The translations under genes were made by a program, and so were the position numbers. Below the pieces are notes generated by a model. The model saw nothing but the letters and a program-made list of their open reading frames with translations. It was not told the origin of the DNA and made no database searches. Source: Glandiceps talaboti (taxonomy: Eukaryota > Hemichordata > Enteropneusta > Spengelidae). From it: a stretch of 64,000 nucleotides of DNA. Shown in pieces: positions 33,600-44,934 of the stretch. Each line of letters begins with the position of its first letter. Positions within the stretch are counted from its first letter, which is position 1. The stretch lies in NCBI RefSeq assembly GCF_964340395.1, contig NC_135567.1, positions 7,004,899-7,068,898 on the forward strand, in the 5' to 3' direction.

Positions 33600-34890
33600 C
33601 ACAAACCAAAAGGGAAACCACATCAAACTGTCATGTGTTTTATTTACTCCTCAGACAAGAGACAAAATTTGTCCGAGCTCACAAAACACGCTTCACACAC
33701 GTTGACTCGATCCGTGTAATATATATCATTAGGTGGGGACAATCAAACAGTTGCATGATTGAGTGGACAATTGTTTTATTCCAACATGGACGCATTACTA
33801 ATACATTCATGGTTAAAACGAAAATTGTGTTTTTCTTCAACTGTGTATAAGTCAAAACATATTCTTATGGCTATATTTGGAACGACACTTTTAACTTTTA
33901 TGTCAAAATCATCGAAAAAACAGACAAACAACGCCACATTTCAGGATCATCACTCGAAACTAAGTTATCCTCGGGTACAAAGAAAGAACACATACGTCAA
34001 CATTTGTGTGTAAACTGTAGAGTAGGATACTACTTCAACCTCTCATTATTTCATTTGTTAGAAAATAAAGACAAACCAAAAGATCAAACCGAAACTTTTA
34101 GTGGCGAGTATTTCTTGGATGTACAGCATCAAACAATAACCAGATTTAATCTGAGTGCATCCCGTAAAGGAATCACTAATTATGCAAATAACTCATTAAA
34201 CTTAAAAAACTATGGTAACAGGCTTTTTTTTTTGGACAAGCGTGCTTTCTTAGGTTAATGTATGTAAGAGTGTATGATACAGCTTAATTACTGAATATTG
34301 TTCATTATGTACAGCATCAAACAATAAAACACAATGCAATGGAACTCCGGCAAGAAATCCGTGCCATACATTATTGCTTGAAAGTCTCAAGTTAATCCCC
34401 TCTAAGGTACAATTTCAAATGAACATTCCAACCTAGTCAATATATCATGTATTAATGTATAACAATATAGACAGGAAAGTGTTATCCACAACCATTTTTA
34501 TTTATAAATCAAACAAATTCAAACCTTTACAAACCCAAAACTACATAAAACATGAAAAAAAAAAACAGCTTAGAGTTTAAGTATTAATGTTTGTTTAAAA
34601 TGTCCATTGCAATAATATCATGTTACCATGGCAACTTGTAATATCTGATCTTAATAAAACTCAACATTGATTAGGTTTTTTCAATGAATAATAAAAAAGT
34701 AATAACCTAGTTAAGATAAAAATAACAATTGATAAACGTGAAAGTCTTACAAATACACATTTATCATTGCTGACAAAGATAACACTGTCACCATGAATAT
34801 TATATTTTTCCATTTTTAAAACTGTAATTTATATTCGATATAAAATGTTCAACTGAGTACTTTGAGGCTTTCTGTTTTAAATTTTGTGAT
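33600..34890. other. No gene recognised
   Basis: A+T-rich. Fragments of the dispersed family with CCCGTAAAGG and ATTATGCAAAT words occur near 34140-34330. Short frames show no domain. Confidence 0.4.
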
Positions 34891-34896
34891 TAAGTA

Positions 34897-35240
34897 TGAA
34901 AATACTATAAATTGTTAGTACTAACGACACATAAAATGGAAAATATTGATGAGTATACATATTTCAATTGATATCAACAATTTCAATTCTAATTATGTTA
35001 TTATGAAAATACTATAAATTGTTAATAAAGATTAATAAAGTACTAAACGACACAAAAATAGAAAATGTTGACGAGTATATATATTTCAATTGGTATCAAC
35101 AATTTCAATTCTAATCATGTTATTATGAAAATACTATAAATTGTTAATAAAGATTAATAAACTACTAAACGACACAAAAATAGAAAATGTTGACGAGTAT
35201 ATATATTTCAATTGGTATCATCAATTTCATTTCAATTATT
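34897..35240 (+). repeat. ~110-120-bp tandem repeat, three copies
   Basis: ATGAAAATACTATAAATTGT starts at about 34897, 35003 and 35125. Each is followed by ACGACAC and a TTTCAATTG(A/G)TATCA block. Confidence 0.85.
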
Positions 35241-35910
35241 TATGTACATTTCTCACCTACATGAAGTATTTCAATGATATGTAAAACACTTTTTCAGTGC
35301 AGGTATATGTACCAGGGTTATAATTATAAAACCAATCCACTGACCTATTTATGATGTCATTGGTAATTATTCACTCTTTGGTTTCCACACGATTCCAGGT
35401 CTAAATCATTTTAATGGAAACCATGGAAAAAAAACGTTTTTGACCACATTTTGAAATAATATATCAGTTTGATTATAAGTTATCATATTTTGTATGTAGA
35501 TATAACGATCCCTGTGTGTCTTCTCTAAGACATATATTGTATTCTTTGACATGTATTTCTATTTCTATCTATGGTTTATTAGGTGAAAATACATGTATGG
35601 AAATATGACATCCACACCTGCCTCAAACCATTCAATGTAATCAGATGTCTTCATTGGATGACGTCATGAGTATTTGTATTTGTTCTCATATCTTCTACTT
35701 ACAAAGTGTACTTTGAATTTCTCTGTAAGTATGCAATGCTTTATTTTCATACTTTGTCTTTCCATATCACAGTATATTCACATGTTGTTATTTTTCTTGG
35801 CAAAGTGACACATCTATGTATTTATTGTAAACATACCCTGCATGATATTTTTTATTTGGAAATAAACAAAGTTTAATTATCTGACAAACAGAACCTAAAC
35901 CAACACATAC
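35241..35910. other. No gene recognised
   Basis: A+T-rich intergenic DNA up to the inverted duplication that includes the glycosyltransferase-like pseudogene. Confidence 0.45.
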
Positions 35911-36087
35911 ATTATGTAATTTTTTAACATAACTAACACATTGCTATGTTTGTTTTGTCTAGTTTGCCAATATTGTAAGGCATTGGTAAGGTTACCATCA
36001 TATTTATTGTATAATCATATTTTTTTCATGTTGTACTCGTACGTTGTTTGTTTTGTTTTTTACTTTGCCAACATTTGGAGAAATTGG

Positions 36088-36664
36088 TCATATAGCTTGA
36101 AGACTCTTTAAGAATTCCTTGACATCTTGGGCTTTCATGAAGTAGTCTTTGTATATTTGGTGCACCTTCAATATACTTGTCTTTCACTTGTCAACATTAC
36201 TATCTCTACCAGTTTCAATCATGCTAACATCAACTATCATATGATCTGCATCAAGGCCAAAATGTTTGGTGAAGAATTCGGCCAATTCTGAGTTGCTGGT
36301 AATTAGGGAAGGGATTCCTGCAGCAATAGCTTCCTTCCCAACCATTCTGAATGGTTGGGTACATGTTGGCATCAGGAAGAGATGACTCTGCTTGAAGTCT
36401 TTCTGTATCCCTTGTTCTATATGGGTAGAGAGTGCACTTGTCGTCTTTTCCCTTGGAATTCCTCTTATATTCCAAACAGTGGTCTTCTGACCAACTTGAT
36501 GGTATCTGTCACAGATTTTGCTTATAGCAGCTGCTGCAACATCATATCATTTCAGGTTTCCAACATCATGCACTCTACCAAATGTGAGGAATTGGATTGG
36601 ATGATGCATCTGTGGTTCTTTGAAAGCTCGTTTAGCATATGGAATATACTGCTTGTGCTCAACT
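36088..36664 (-). pseudogene. Family-1 glycosyltransferase-like (GT-B) pseudogene, copy A
   Basis: One minus-strand frame of about 190 codons runs through with two internal TGA codons (36547-36549 and 36184-36186). It includes PIQFLTFGRVHDVGNLK, KQSHLFLMPT, the sugar-nucleotide-binding signature MVGKEAIAAGIPSLITSNSE followed by LAEFF, and IETGRDSN. The segment E-A-I-A-A-G-I-P is the typical family-1 glycosyltransferase C-terminal motif. An acceptor-like GATTGATAG precedes the frame. Upstream exons were not found. Sequence to about 35914 is an inverted duplicate of the region around 39862-40290, in which the residue at the second TGA is still Trp. Confidence 0.75.
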
Positions 36665-36734
36665 ATCAATCCTGCATAATTATTTTAAATTACTTTATCT
36701 ACGTGCCTACCTATGCTTGTTGTTGTCTCTGAAA

Positions 36735-37090
36735 TATACACAACCATTTGGCTGTTGCTATGGTTGTGGTATTGTAGCCAAGTATATTTGCATACATGTT
36801 TTGAATGTTTATTTGCATGCCTATCAATTTGTTATGCCTTTTTACGATATACACCATAATGTGACTGTTAGCATGGTCATGTTCTTAGGCATATCTGCAT
36901 ACATTTTTGAAGTTATAAACCATCAATTGGTTGTTGCGATGGGTGTGGTCTTGTTGCTAGGCATTTTTACACATCTTCTTTGATTCTTTTCTCATTTGTT
37001 TACCTGTCCCTGTTGTTATCCTAGTAATATGCATCATCATTAAACGGTTGCTAAGGACATGGCCATGGTTGATGGGCCAATATATTTTGA
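36735..37090 (-). repeat. Degenerate ~115-bp repeats with GTTGCTATGG and TTGCTAGGCAT words
   Basis: Three to four diverged units contain TTGCTATGGTTGTGGT-like, TGTTGCTAGGCAT-like and TTTGCATACAT words. Related units lie at 38015-38120 and 62250-62300, so this is a dispersed family that also occurs as short tandems. Confidence 0.6.
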
Positions 37091-37254
37091 AGTATAACAG
37101 TGCAGAGTAACACCTCCACAAAAACGGCCACCACGTTTCAATCACATTCACCATGTAGTTTTCAAGATACATTTGACTAATTTTGAGGTTTATAGACCTT
37201 ATTAGCATGTTGCTGAAGTGATGATCATGTTGTTAATACACCTCCTGCTGCAGG

Positions 37255-37674
37255 ACTGTGGCAGGAATGCACTCATGACTGAAAATGTTTTCATGTGTAC
37301 CCGTATGTTTTTGACCAAAATTAACATTTTTACACCTAATTTGCATATTACTCATGAGATCATTACCAGAGCATTACATACTTAATATTTCTCCATTTAT
37401 ACCCGCCCGATGCATCCCTCTTAAATTTCAGCCCAATCTGCTCAATAGTTTTGGAATTAAATACTTTTGACCAAAATGACACATTTTAGCCCTAATTTGC
37501 ATATCACTAATGGAATCATGTCGTGAATAATTCTTAATCTAAAGCACCCCTAAGAGTGTTGCCACCAAATTTCAGACCGATCTGCCGAGAAGTTTTTGAG
37601 TTCACGTTTTTTGACCAAAAATTTTTAACCCACCAAATATCATGGTAATCGGTTCGGTTTTTGACTTTAAGTTG

Positions 37675-37727
<53 letters not shown>
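37255..37727 (+). repeat. Dispersed repeat with TTTGCATATCAC words and (CA)n tail
   Basis: Two internal ~165-bp units (TTTTGACCAAAA, then CTAATTTGCATATCACT, then CAATCTGC) end in CACCAAATATCATGG, GTTTACACAC and (CA)n (37677-37727). The same layout occurs at 47040-47290 and 62380-62810. Confidence 0.8.
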
Positions 37728-37890
37728 CAGAGACATTGCACCATGCCTATAGTACACTGAATCTCAGTTCAGCTGTGATCTCAAAAATGACAAATGCAAA
37801 CAAGAATAATATAATATAGTGCATAACAGAAATCATTTTGCTTTCGTCACCTTCCAGTTGTATATCTTTGACACCATCACCGTCGATACC
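37728..37890 (-). pseudogene. Duplicated, decayed copy of a ROC-COR-DED gene exon and its intron flank
   Basis: 37728-37850 matches 47290-47413, and 37851-37889 matches the real exon 47414-47456. The copy is 4 bp shorter, shifting the frame, and its acceptor reads TTATTAGCG instead of TTATTATAG, while the donor is nearly kept (GTGACG). It is a dead partial duplicate about 9.5 kb downstream of the original on the minus strand. Confidence 0.75.
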
Positions 37891-38149
37891 GCTAATAAAA
37901 AACAGCGTCAATGGCGTTGTAGCGCAACTCTACACTTTTTAAAATATAATTATCTTGATGTTGATCCTTGCTAGGTATAGGTGTTCATTTGCTGAATGAT
38001 TATACAGTTGCGTATCCAACCCTGTTGTTACCTTTGAGATATACATGATTATTTTGGGTGTTTCTATGGGCGTGGTCATGTTGCTAGACATATTTTCAAC
38101 ATTTAAGTTTGTTTTTCAATGACGTCTGTCGATATCAATATTATTTAAA

Positions 38150-40143
38150 CTATTGCCTGAGAAGACCCCTATTTGGATTACAAGAGGAATTGGAAAGGGA
38201 AAACACGACATTAGTAAAGGTTACATTGTACATACTAAATTATGTTGATTCATCAGTACTCTCTACCGGTATGGAACACAGGATAAGATACAGAAAGACC
38301 TCAAGTGTACTCTCTACCCGTATGGAACACAGGATAAGATACAGAAAGACCTCAAGTGTACTCTCTACCCGTATACAACACAGGATAAGATACAGAAAGA
38401 CCTCAAGTGTACTCTCTACCGGTACCCGTATGGAACACAGGATAAGATACAGAAAGACCTCAAGTGTACTCTCTACCGGTACCCGTATGGAACACAGGAT
38501 AAGATACAGAACCTCAGGTGTACTCTCTACCCGTATGGAACACAGGATAAGATACAGAAAGATCTCAAGTGTACTCTCTACCCGTATACAACACAGGATA
38601 AGATACAAAAAGACCTCAAGTGTACTCTCTACCTGTATGGAACACAAGATAAGATACAGAAAGACCTCAAGTGTACTCTCTACCCGTATAGAACACAGGA
38701 TAAGATACAGAAAGACATCAGGTGTACTCTCTACCCGTATAGAACACAGGATAAGATACAGAAAGACCTCAGGTGTACTCTCTACCCGTATACAACACAG
38801 GATAAGATACAGAAAGACCTCAGGTGTACTCTCTACCCGTATACAACATAGGATAAGATACAGAAAGACCTCAGGTGTACTCTCTACCCGTATACAACAT
38901 AGGATAAGATACAGAAAGACCTCAGGTGTACTCTCTACCCGTATACAACACAGGATAAGATACAGAAAGACCTCAGGTGTACTCTCTACCCGTATACAAC
39001 ATAGGATAAGATACAGAAAGACCTCAGGTGTACTCTCTACCGGTACCCGTATGGAACACAGGATAAGATACAGAAAGACCTCAAGTGTACTCTCTACCCG
39101 TATGGAACACAGGATAAGATACAGAAAGACCTCAGGTGTACTCTCTACCGGTACCCGTATGGAACACAGGATAAGATACAGAAAGACCTCAAGTGTACTC
39201 TCTACCCGTATGGAACACAGGATAAGATACAGAAAGACCTCAAGTGTACTCTCTACTCGTATGGAACACAGGATAAGATACAGAAAGACCTCAGGTGTAC
39301 TCTCTACCCGTATGGAACACAGGATAAGATACAGAAAGACCTCAAGTGTACTCTCTACTCGTATGGAACACAGGATAAGATACATAAAGACCTCAGGTGT
39401 ACTCTCTACCCGTATGGAACACAGGATAAGATACAGAAAGATCTCAAGTGTACTCTCTACTCGTATGGAACACAGGATAAGATACAGAAAGACCTCAGGT
39501 GTACTCTCTACCCGTATACAACACAGGGTAAGATACAGAAAGACCTCAGGTGTACTCTCTACCCGTATGGAACACAGGATAAGATACAGAAAGACCTCAG
39601 GTGTACTCTCTACCCGTATACAACACAGGGTAAGATACAGAAAGACCTCAAGTGTACTCTCTACCCGTATACATGTAGAACACAGGATAAAATACAGAAA
39701 GACCTCAAGTGTACACTCTACCCATATGGAACACAGGATAAGATACATAAAGACCTCAAGTGTACTCTCTACCCGTATGGAACACAGGATAAGATACAGA
39801 AAGACCTCAGGTGTACTCTCTACCCGTATGGAACACAGGATAAGACACAAAAAGACCTCAAACAGAGTCATCTCTTCCTGATGCCATCATGTACCGAACC
39901 ATTCGGATGGAAGCTATTGTTTCAGAAATCCCTTCCCTAATTGCCAGCAACTCAGGATCATATGATATTTGATGTTGGCATGAATGAAACTGGTAGAGAT
40001 AGTGATGCTGACAAGTGGAAGACAAGTATATTGAAGGTGCTTCAAAAATACAAAGACTACTTCAAGAAAGCCCAAGATGTCAAGGAATTCTTAAAGAGCC
40101 TCCAAGCTATAAAGGCGTCACGTGACCAGTTTCTCCAAATGTA
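38150..40143 (+). pseudogene. Glycosyltransferase-like pseudogene, copy B, split by a minisatellite
   Basis: 38150-38215 matches copy A (AGAAGACC...ATTTGGA...AAGAGGAATT...). A 51-bp minisatellite then replaces one segment, and 39862-40143 resumes the match: CAGAGTCATCTCTTCCTGATG, a damaged signature region, then NETGRDSDADKWKTSILKVL and KAQDVKEFLKSL, ending at TAA 40141-40143. About 40 bp of the LAEFF region is missing around 39955. Copy B is inverted relative to copy A; the shared block continues to about 40290. Confidence 0.75.
38257..39865 (+). repeat. 51-bp minisatellite derived from the glycosyltransferase-like exon, about 31 copies
   Basis: The unit is TGTACTCTCTACCCGTATGG, AACACAGGATAAGATACAGA, AAGACCTCAAG, period 51. 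A few units carry a 6-bp CCGGTA insertion, others TACAACA for GGAACA. The matching stretch of copy A (36396-36440 minus: TGCACTCTCTACCCATATAG, AACAAGGGATACAG, AAAGACTTCAAG) is a single unit. The unit is a multiple of three without stops, so both strands show frames of over 540 codons; these are not evidence of a protein. Confidence 0.93.
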
Positions 40144-40594
40144 AGCAAAGTAACAAAAAAAAACCGCTAGAGTACAAGAAAAAATAACGATCACGAATGG
40201 TAACCTTACCAATGCCTTACAATATTGGCAAACTAAACAATAACAAACATAGAAGTGTGTTGGTTGTGTTAAAAAATTACATAATGTAAAACATGAACAG
40301 ATGTGTTTAGCTATTCTAGCCGTTTATGACTGTATGCAACCTTATTTGAAATCAGTTCAAGGTAGGTCTCATTGAATTGAGCAATGTTGTTTGCACATTT
40401 GGACATTGATGATTTTGCAATGTTGAGGCAGACATATAATTCATGCTATAAAATCAATAATTACATAGTTTACATGTATTATCCTTAAATCTACTCTCTA
40501 CTCTAGTTTCATCTGTATACGTCATCTGCTCACCACCATCATCTTCTGACAGTTTTGGAGTCTTCAGTGGTCTCTACAGTTCTTGTCTGTCCAT
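40144..40594. other. 3' side of the ROC-COR-DED gene; no clear poly(A) signal
   Basis: Minus-strand sequence after the stop of the DED exon would be 3' untranslated. I saw no AATAAA on that strand before the inverted duplicate begins near 40290. Confidence 0.4.
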
Positions 40595-40836
40595 CTAGAA
40601 TTCAAAACCTTGCTGGAATCTTTCCTTTACCTTTTCAGCTAAAGCTACCAAACCTGCCTTTTTAAGAAGTTGAATGAGAACTGCCGAGTTTGTTCTACTA
40701 ATATGACCAAGCTCTGTCAATTTTTTAAGGAAAGCATACTGTGGATCCCTTTTACTGAGAATTGCTTCCTCTTCTGTTGCAGTAATCCTGTGTGGAGTCA
40801 GTCCACTCGCATAGTTGAGCAACTTGTGTAGTTTAT
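40595..40836 (-). CDS. ROC-COR-DED gene, last coding exon: second part of the death effector domain
   Basis: An acceptor (TTGTGTAG) precedes the exon, which is entered in phase 1 and ends at TAG 40595-40597. It encodes DKLHKLLNYASGLTPHRI then FLKKLTELGHISRTNSAVLI and LLKKAGLVALAEKV. Together with the upstream exon (FNDYLIELSEDITE) this gives the six-helix pattern of a DED: hydrophobic helix 1, xxKLxxLLxxA helix 2, FLxxLxxxGxIxxxN helix 5 and LLxxxGLxxLAxxV helix 6. The usual C-terminal RxDL is not conserved (LVAL here). DEDs mediate homotypic assembly with other death-fold proteins. Confidence 0.78.
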
Positions 40837-40887
40837 CTACACAATTTAAAAACAAACGACAATAATAGCTTAATGGATAAATGAATA

Positions 40888-40948
40888 AATCGATCGATCG
40901 ATCGATCGACTGACCGATCGACCGACCGACCGACCGACCGACCGATCG

Positions 40949-40997
<49 letters not shown>

Positions 40998-41085
40998 CCA
41001 ACCAACCTACCTTCCTACCTACCTACCAACCAACCACCCAACCACCCACCCAACCAACCAACCAACCAATCCATCAATCAAAAAA
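40888..41085 (+). repeat. Composite tetranucleotide microsatellite in the last intron
   Basis: A graded series (CGAT)n, (CGAC)n, (CAAT)n, (CAAC/CTAC)n, (CAAC/CACC)n and (CAAT)n runs without a break; neighbouring blocks differ by one base per unit. Confidence 0.92.
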
Positions 41086-41397
41086 TAAATAAATCTTTTC
41101 TCATTATCATTATTTTACTGTTAGGGTGTAGTGTAAACTAATATTGTTTTGTTAAGTTGTGAATTGATTATTCTATAGCATGTGGTAAAACCAATTAGTT
41201 GAGAAGAATCACTACACATAGTGACTTTCAGGTAATGTTTCCAAGAGGATTTCTGCTATCAACTCTGTTTCAAATGTTAATCTGCACTTCAAAGATAAAT
41301 CGTGTAGATAAGTATGACTTCAGTTTGAAGATTTATAATCCTACAATAACTTTCCATTTAAAATAGCTCATATACTTGACTGTTCAAATATTCATTT

Positions 41398-41537
41398 TCT
41401 GTCTGTCTGTCTATCTGTGTGTGTGTGTCTGTGTGTGTGTGTGTCTGTCTGTGTGTCTGTCTGTCTGTCTGTGTCTGTCTGTGTCTGTCTGTCTGTCTGT
41501 CTGTATGTATGTATGTATGTATGTATGTATGTCTGTG

Positions 41538-41572
<35 letters not shown>

Positions 41573-41607
41573 ACGTACGTACGTACGTACGTATGTATGT
41601 ATGTATC
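41398..41607 (+). repeat. Composite (CTGT)/(GTGT)/(ATGT)/(ACGT) microsatellite
   Basis: Blocks of (CTGT)n, (GTGTCT)n, (ATGT)n, (CTGT)n, (ACGT)n and (ATGT)n. Frames on both strands across it are artefacts. Confidence 0.94.
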
Positions 41608-41609
41608 AG

Positions 41610-43375
41610 TATTTATCATATAAATATGTGCAAATCTTCACCTCTGTGACATCAAACAGGGCAGATCAAAAACCCATATCATTCTTTCTCCCTACTGTTC
41701 GAGTGTTCCTACCAATCCTACGCTATAGTCAAAGTTATCATAATAATTATGTGCTTTCAAAACGTAAATTTCACACATTATGTTACATACATCCTTGGGT
41801 GGCATGAGTCTGATACGTAGAGGTACTTTTATTTTCATTTAATAAATTCTATTCTATCTAAAAATCATGTAGATTATCGATGTAGCAGCCGGCAAACTTA
41901 CTTCCGATTTTCTGTCGAGCTCAGAACTCCGAACTTACACATCCCGAGCAAATATGATTACCAGATTTAAACTGAATGCCTTCCGTAAGGGTATAGTCTT
42001 GCAATTTCATGATTTATGCAAGAAATTTAGCTCTATATCTGTGATTTTTCAAGTTCCAATGAAAGTCAGTTGTTAAAGATATTGTTCAAATGCCCGACTC
42101 CTATTCAGCACAGAAAAGCTTGCCATCCTCGACTTCGCTCGGCTTTCGTGATCCCCCACATACCCGGGATATGCACACCCGTTTCCATGGCAAAAAATAA
42201 ACGATAAAATAAATTCAAACCCACATAACATTGCTATAATTACACATCAGAAAGTTTACATACTTCAGGGTAAGCATCGTACAGTATAAAACTTTAATAC
42301 AGTGAAGTGATAGGGTATAATTGCAATTGCCCTACTTCGACACTGGGTAAAGTATATACATTCCTATTTCGACCGACAGACGTACCATCTACTCCAAATC
42401 CTATAAGTTTCTGCTGCATTAACACAACCATCAGCATGTGCGAGTTGAACTTCCTTCTTTCCCAACACGAGTTTACAAGTCGGTCTGTCTACTCATTGCA
42501 TGTAGACTATTTCACATTCCTTTATCACTATGGGAAAATTGTCAAGATTTTGTTGAGTGGCGCGCCCTCACTATACACTAATTATATAGAGGTCAATGTA
42601 TAGGTCACCATTATTGATACATTGTCGCGAAATTTTCTTCGTAGGCTAGGCTTGGCTTGGTCTATTTTCCATATTTTGACCACGTACATTCGGGTATACA
42701 TTATAGATTATTACACTTGATAAATATGTGAGAGTGTATTTATATGCTGAGATACACAGCTAGATAAATGATTATGTACAAGCCTTGCAACAAACAGCGG
42801 TAGTTTGTTATCGAGAGAAATCGGAAAAGAACACGGTAAAAAGGAGACGGTTTGAGGTCAATATCAATATAATACTTCCTAAACTTCTAATCGAAAATCT
42901 AAAAACGATTTATCTTTATTCTTGCGCATTAGTGTGTGAAATTTGAAAATGATAAGTCCATATTTAACGAAATTCAAATGATGATAAATATTTCACCTGT
43001 TTGTGCCCGTGCCCATTGTAAACCTATTTTAAGGCCAAGAAAAAAATTGTTTTCTGGTGAGTTTGCATTACTTAAATACCCTGCCTCGATCTTCTTTTTT
43101 CTCATGTTTGTCCAGCCAATGCAGAATGCAGATCCAAGTGAAACACAAAATAACTCACCCTACATCAATTGCTACTTCAGGGAAGACAACTGCAGAACTA
43201 ATCATGAACAATTAACATTCGCGTCGTCACACCACTCTAGTAAACGTTTCCTGACCAGAAACATTTGTGTGGCCACCACATCTAATTACCCAAATATGCC
43301 AATAAATTATTAAAACTAAAAGCTAAATCTATAATATTTTCAGGACAGTTGCGCGTTGGTATCGCAAATGTATGT
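41610..43375. other. Intronic sequence, no further exon recognised
   Basis: It lies in the intron between the two DED exons. A 125-codon plus-strand frame at 42936-43313 has a hydrophobic stretch but no recognisable family or splice context. Confidence 0.45.
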
Positions 43376-43606
43376 ACTAAGTTAGCCTAATTACCGAAAA
43401 CTATCAATTACGGAAATTGCTCATTAATATTCTTGGGATGTTTACCAAAACCCAATCGGTTCTTGCCATACCCCTATGGAACACGTCTACAAAATGTCGC
43501 TTAAATTGAGTCAGTCGTTTTTTAGAAAATGGTGACACACACACACACATACACAGACACACAGTCTTCATCCCTAATATATAACCTTCCTTACGGAAGG
43601 TAAAAA
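43376..43606 (+). repeat. Dispersed repeat ending in CTTACGGAAGGTAAA
   Basis: GCCTAATTACCGAAAAC, TGCTCATTAATATTC and CCAAAACCCAATCGGTTCT, a (CA)n-type run, then CATCCCTAA and CCTTACGGAAGGTAAA. 53880-54183 has the same order of blocks, with (GACA)n as the microsatellite. Confidence 0.8.
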
Positions 43607-43916
43607 TGAACCGACCGAAAGTCGTATTCAGACAAATTCTACTTATTACTTTTTAACTAAATTCGATATTACATGTACATGGCAAGGTTATAACCGATAA
43701 TTTTGGCTGAGAAACCACTACACAGTATGACCGGTACCATGTAGCCTGTAGGTAAGCTTGAGCTCGCAACAGGTTATGCGATTGCGTAATTTGCATAGCC
43801 GCCGGGCGCCATTTTTTAATACGCGATGAAGAATATAGTGCGATAAAATGATGCAGTATTCGTAAAATTCGATTTAAAATTGTAGAAAAATATGGGGAAT
43901 ACTTAGTTGTGTGATA

Positions 43917-44072
43917 AATATATAATCCCATGAAATCAATGTTAATTTTACATCATAATCCTCCTCGTATGATTCCATGGATTACAAATTCTCGAATTTG
44001 TATTAGTCCGCGGAATCATACTCATAACATTATGACGTAAAACTAACATTGATTTCATGGGATTATATATAA
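43917..44072. repeat. ~156-bp near-palindromic hairpin element (MITE-like)
   Basis: ATATATAATCCCATGAAATC then AATGTTAATTTTAC from the left matches the inverse of the right end. The homology continues inward through GTATGATTCC and ACAAATTC, so about 72-bp arms fold with a few mismatches around a loop near 43993. An (ATGT)n run follows at 44075-44150. Confidence 0.9.
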
Positions 44073-44300
44073 TTATGTATGTATGTATGTATGTATGTAT
44101 GTATGTATGTATGCATGCATGCATGTATGTATGTATGCATGTATAACCTTACTTTGCAGAAGTCCTTTTTTAAACAAACACCACAAATTATGAAACTGTG
44201 TTATCCCTCATATTATATGACGTTTTTTAAAAACTTCTTACATTCATTTCTATAATATCAAAAAATGATAGCTGGATTACATGTGTATTTACATCCTCAC

Positions 44301-44368
44301 CTTCAGTAATATCTTCAGATAATTCAATCAAGTAGTCATTGAAAGGATCTGTTAATGTTGCCATCTCA
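44301..44368 (-). CDS. ROC-COR-DED gene exon: start of the death effector domain
   Basis: 68 bp between acceptor AATCAAAG and donor GTGAGG, entered in phase 2 and left in phase 1. It encodes EMATLTDPFNDYLIELSEDI then TE, matching DED helix 1 (FxxYLxELSExIT). The phase agrees with both neighbours. Confidence 0.75.
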
Positions 44369-44527
44369 CTTTGATTTCTAAGGTGGTAGAAAGTATAAAC
44401 ACACTCTATTAATTATGTATATAATATACAAAACCAAAACCAAATTAACAAGAAACTGTGAAAAAAATCAAAAAAAAAATCGTGAAATCCCCATCAGCTA
44501 AAGTGGTAAAGCGGAGTTTATAAACAA

Positions 44528-44930
44528 TATTCTTATACAATGTGGGTGATATCAGTGCATGTCTTCAAGTTGAAATACTTTCACAACACCTCGATTAAAC
44601 TATTCTTGTACAATGTGGGTGATATCAGTGCATGTCTTCAAGTTGAAATACTTACACAACACCTCGATTAAACTATTCTTGTACAATGTGGGTGATATCA
44701 GTGCATGTCTTCAAGTTGAAATACTTACACAACACCTCGATTAAACTATTCGTGTACAATGTGGGTGATATCAGTGCATGTCTTCAAGTTGAAATACTTA
44801 CACAACACCTCGATTAAACGATTCTTGTACAATGTGGGTGATATCAGTGCATGTCTTCAAGTTTAAATACTTACACAACACCTCGATTAAACTATTCTTG
44901 TACAATGTGGTTGATATCAATGCATGTCTT
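44528..44930 (+). repeat. 73-bp tandem repeat, about 5.5 copies
   Basis: The unit contains TTCTTGTACAATGTGGGTGA then TATCAGTGCATGTCTTCAAG, period 73, in the intron just upstream (minus strand) of the first DED exon. Confidence 0.95.
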
Positions 44931-44934
44931 CTAT

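Noticed and set aside
38109-39881. 590-codon plus-strand and 543-codon minus-strand repeat proteins
   Set aside because: Both arise from the 51-bp minisatellite (17 codons per unit). Copy A shows the ancestral exon used a different frame past the 4-base change, so neither is likely to be a real protein.
42936-43313. 125-codon plus-strand frame with a hydrophobic stretch
   Set aside because: Antisense to the host gene's intron, with no splice sites, family match or codon-like pattern.
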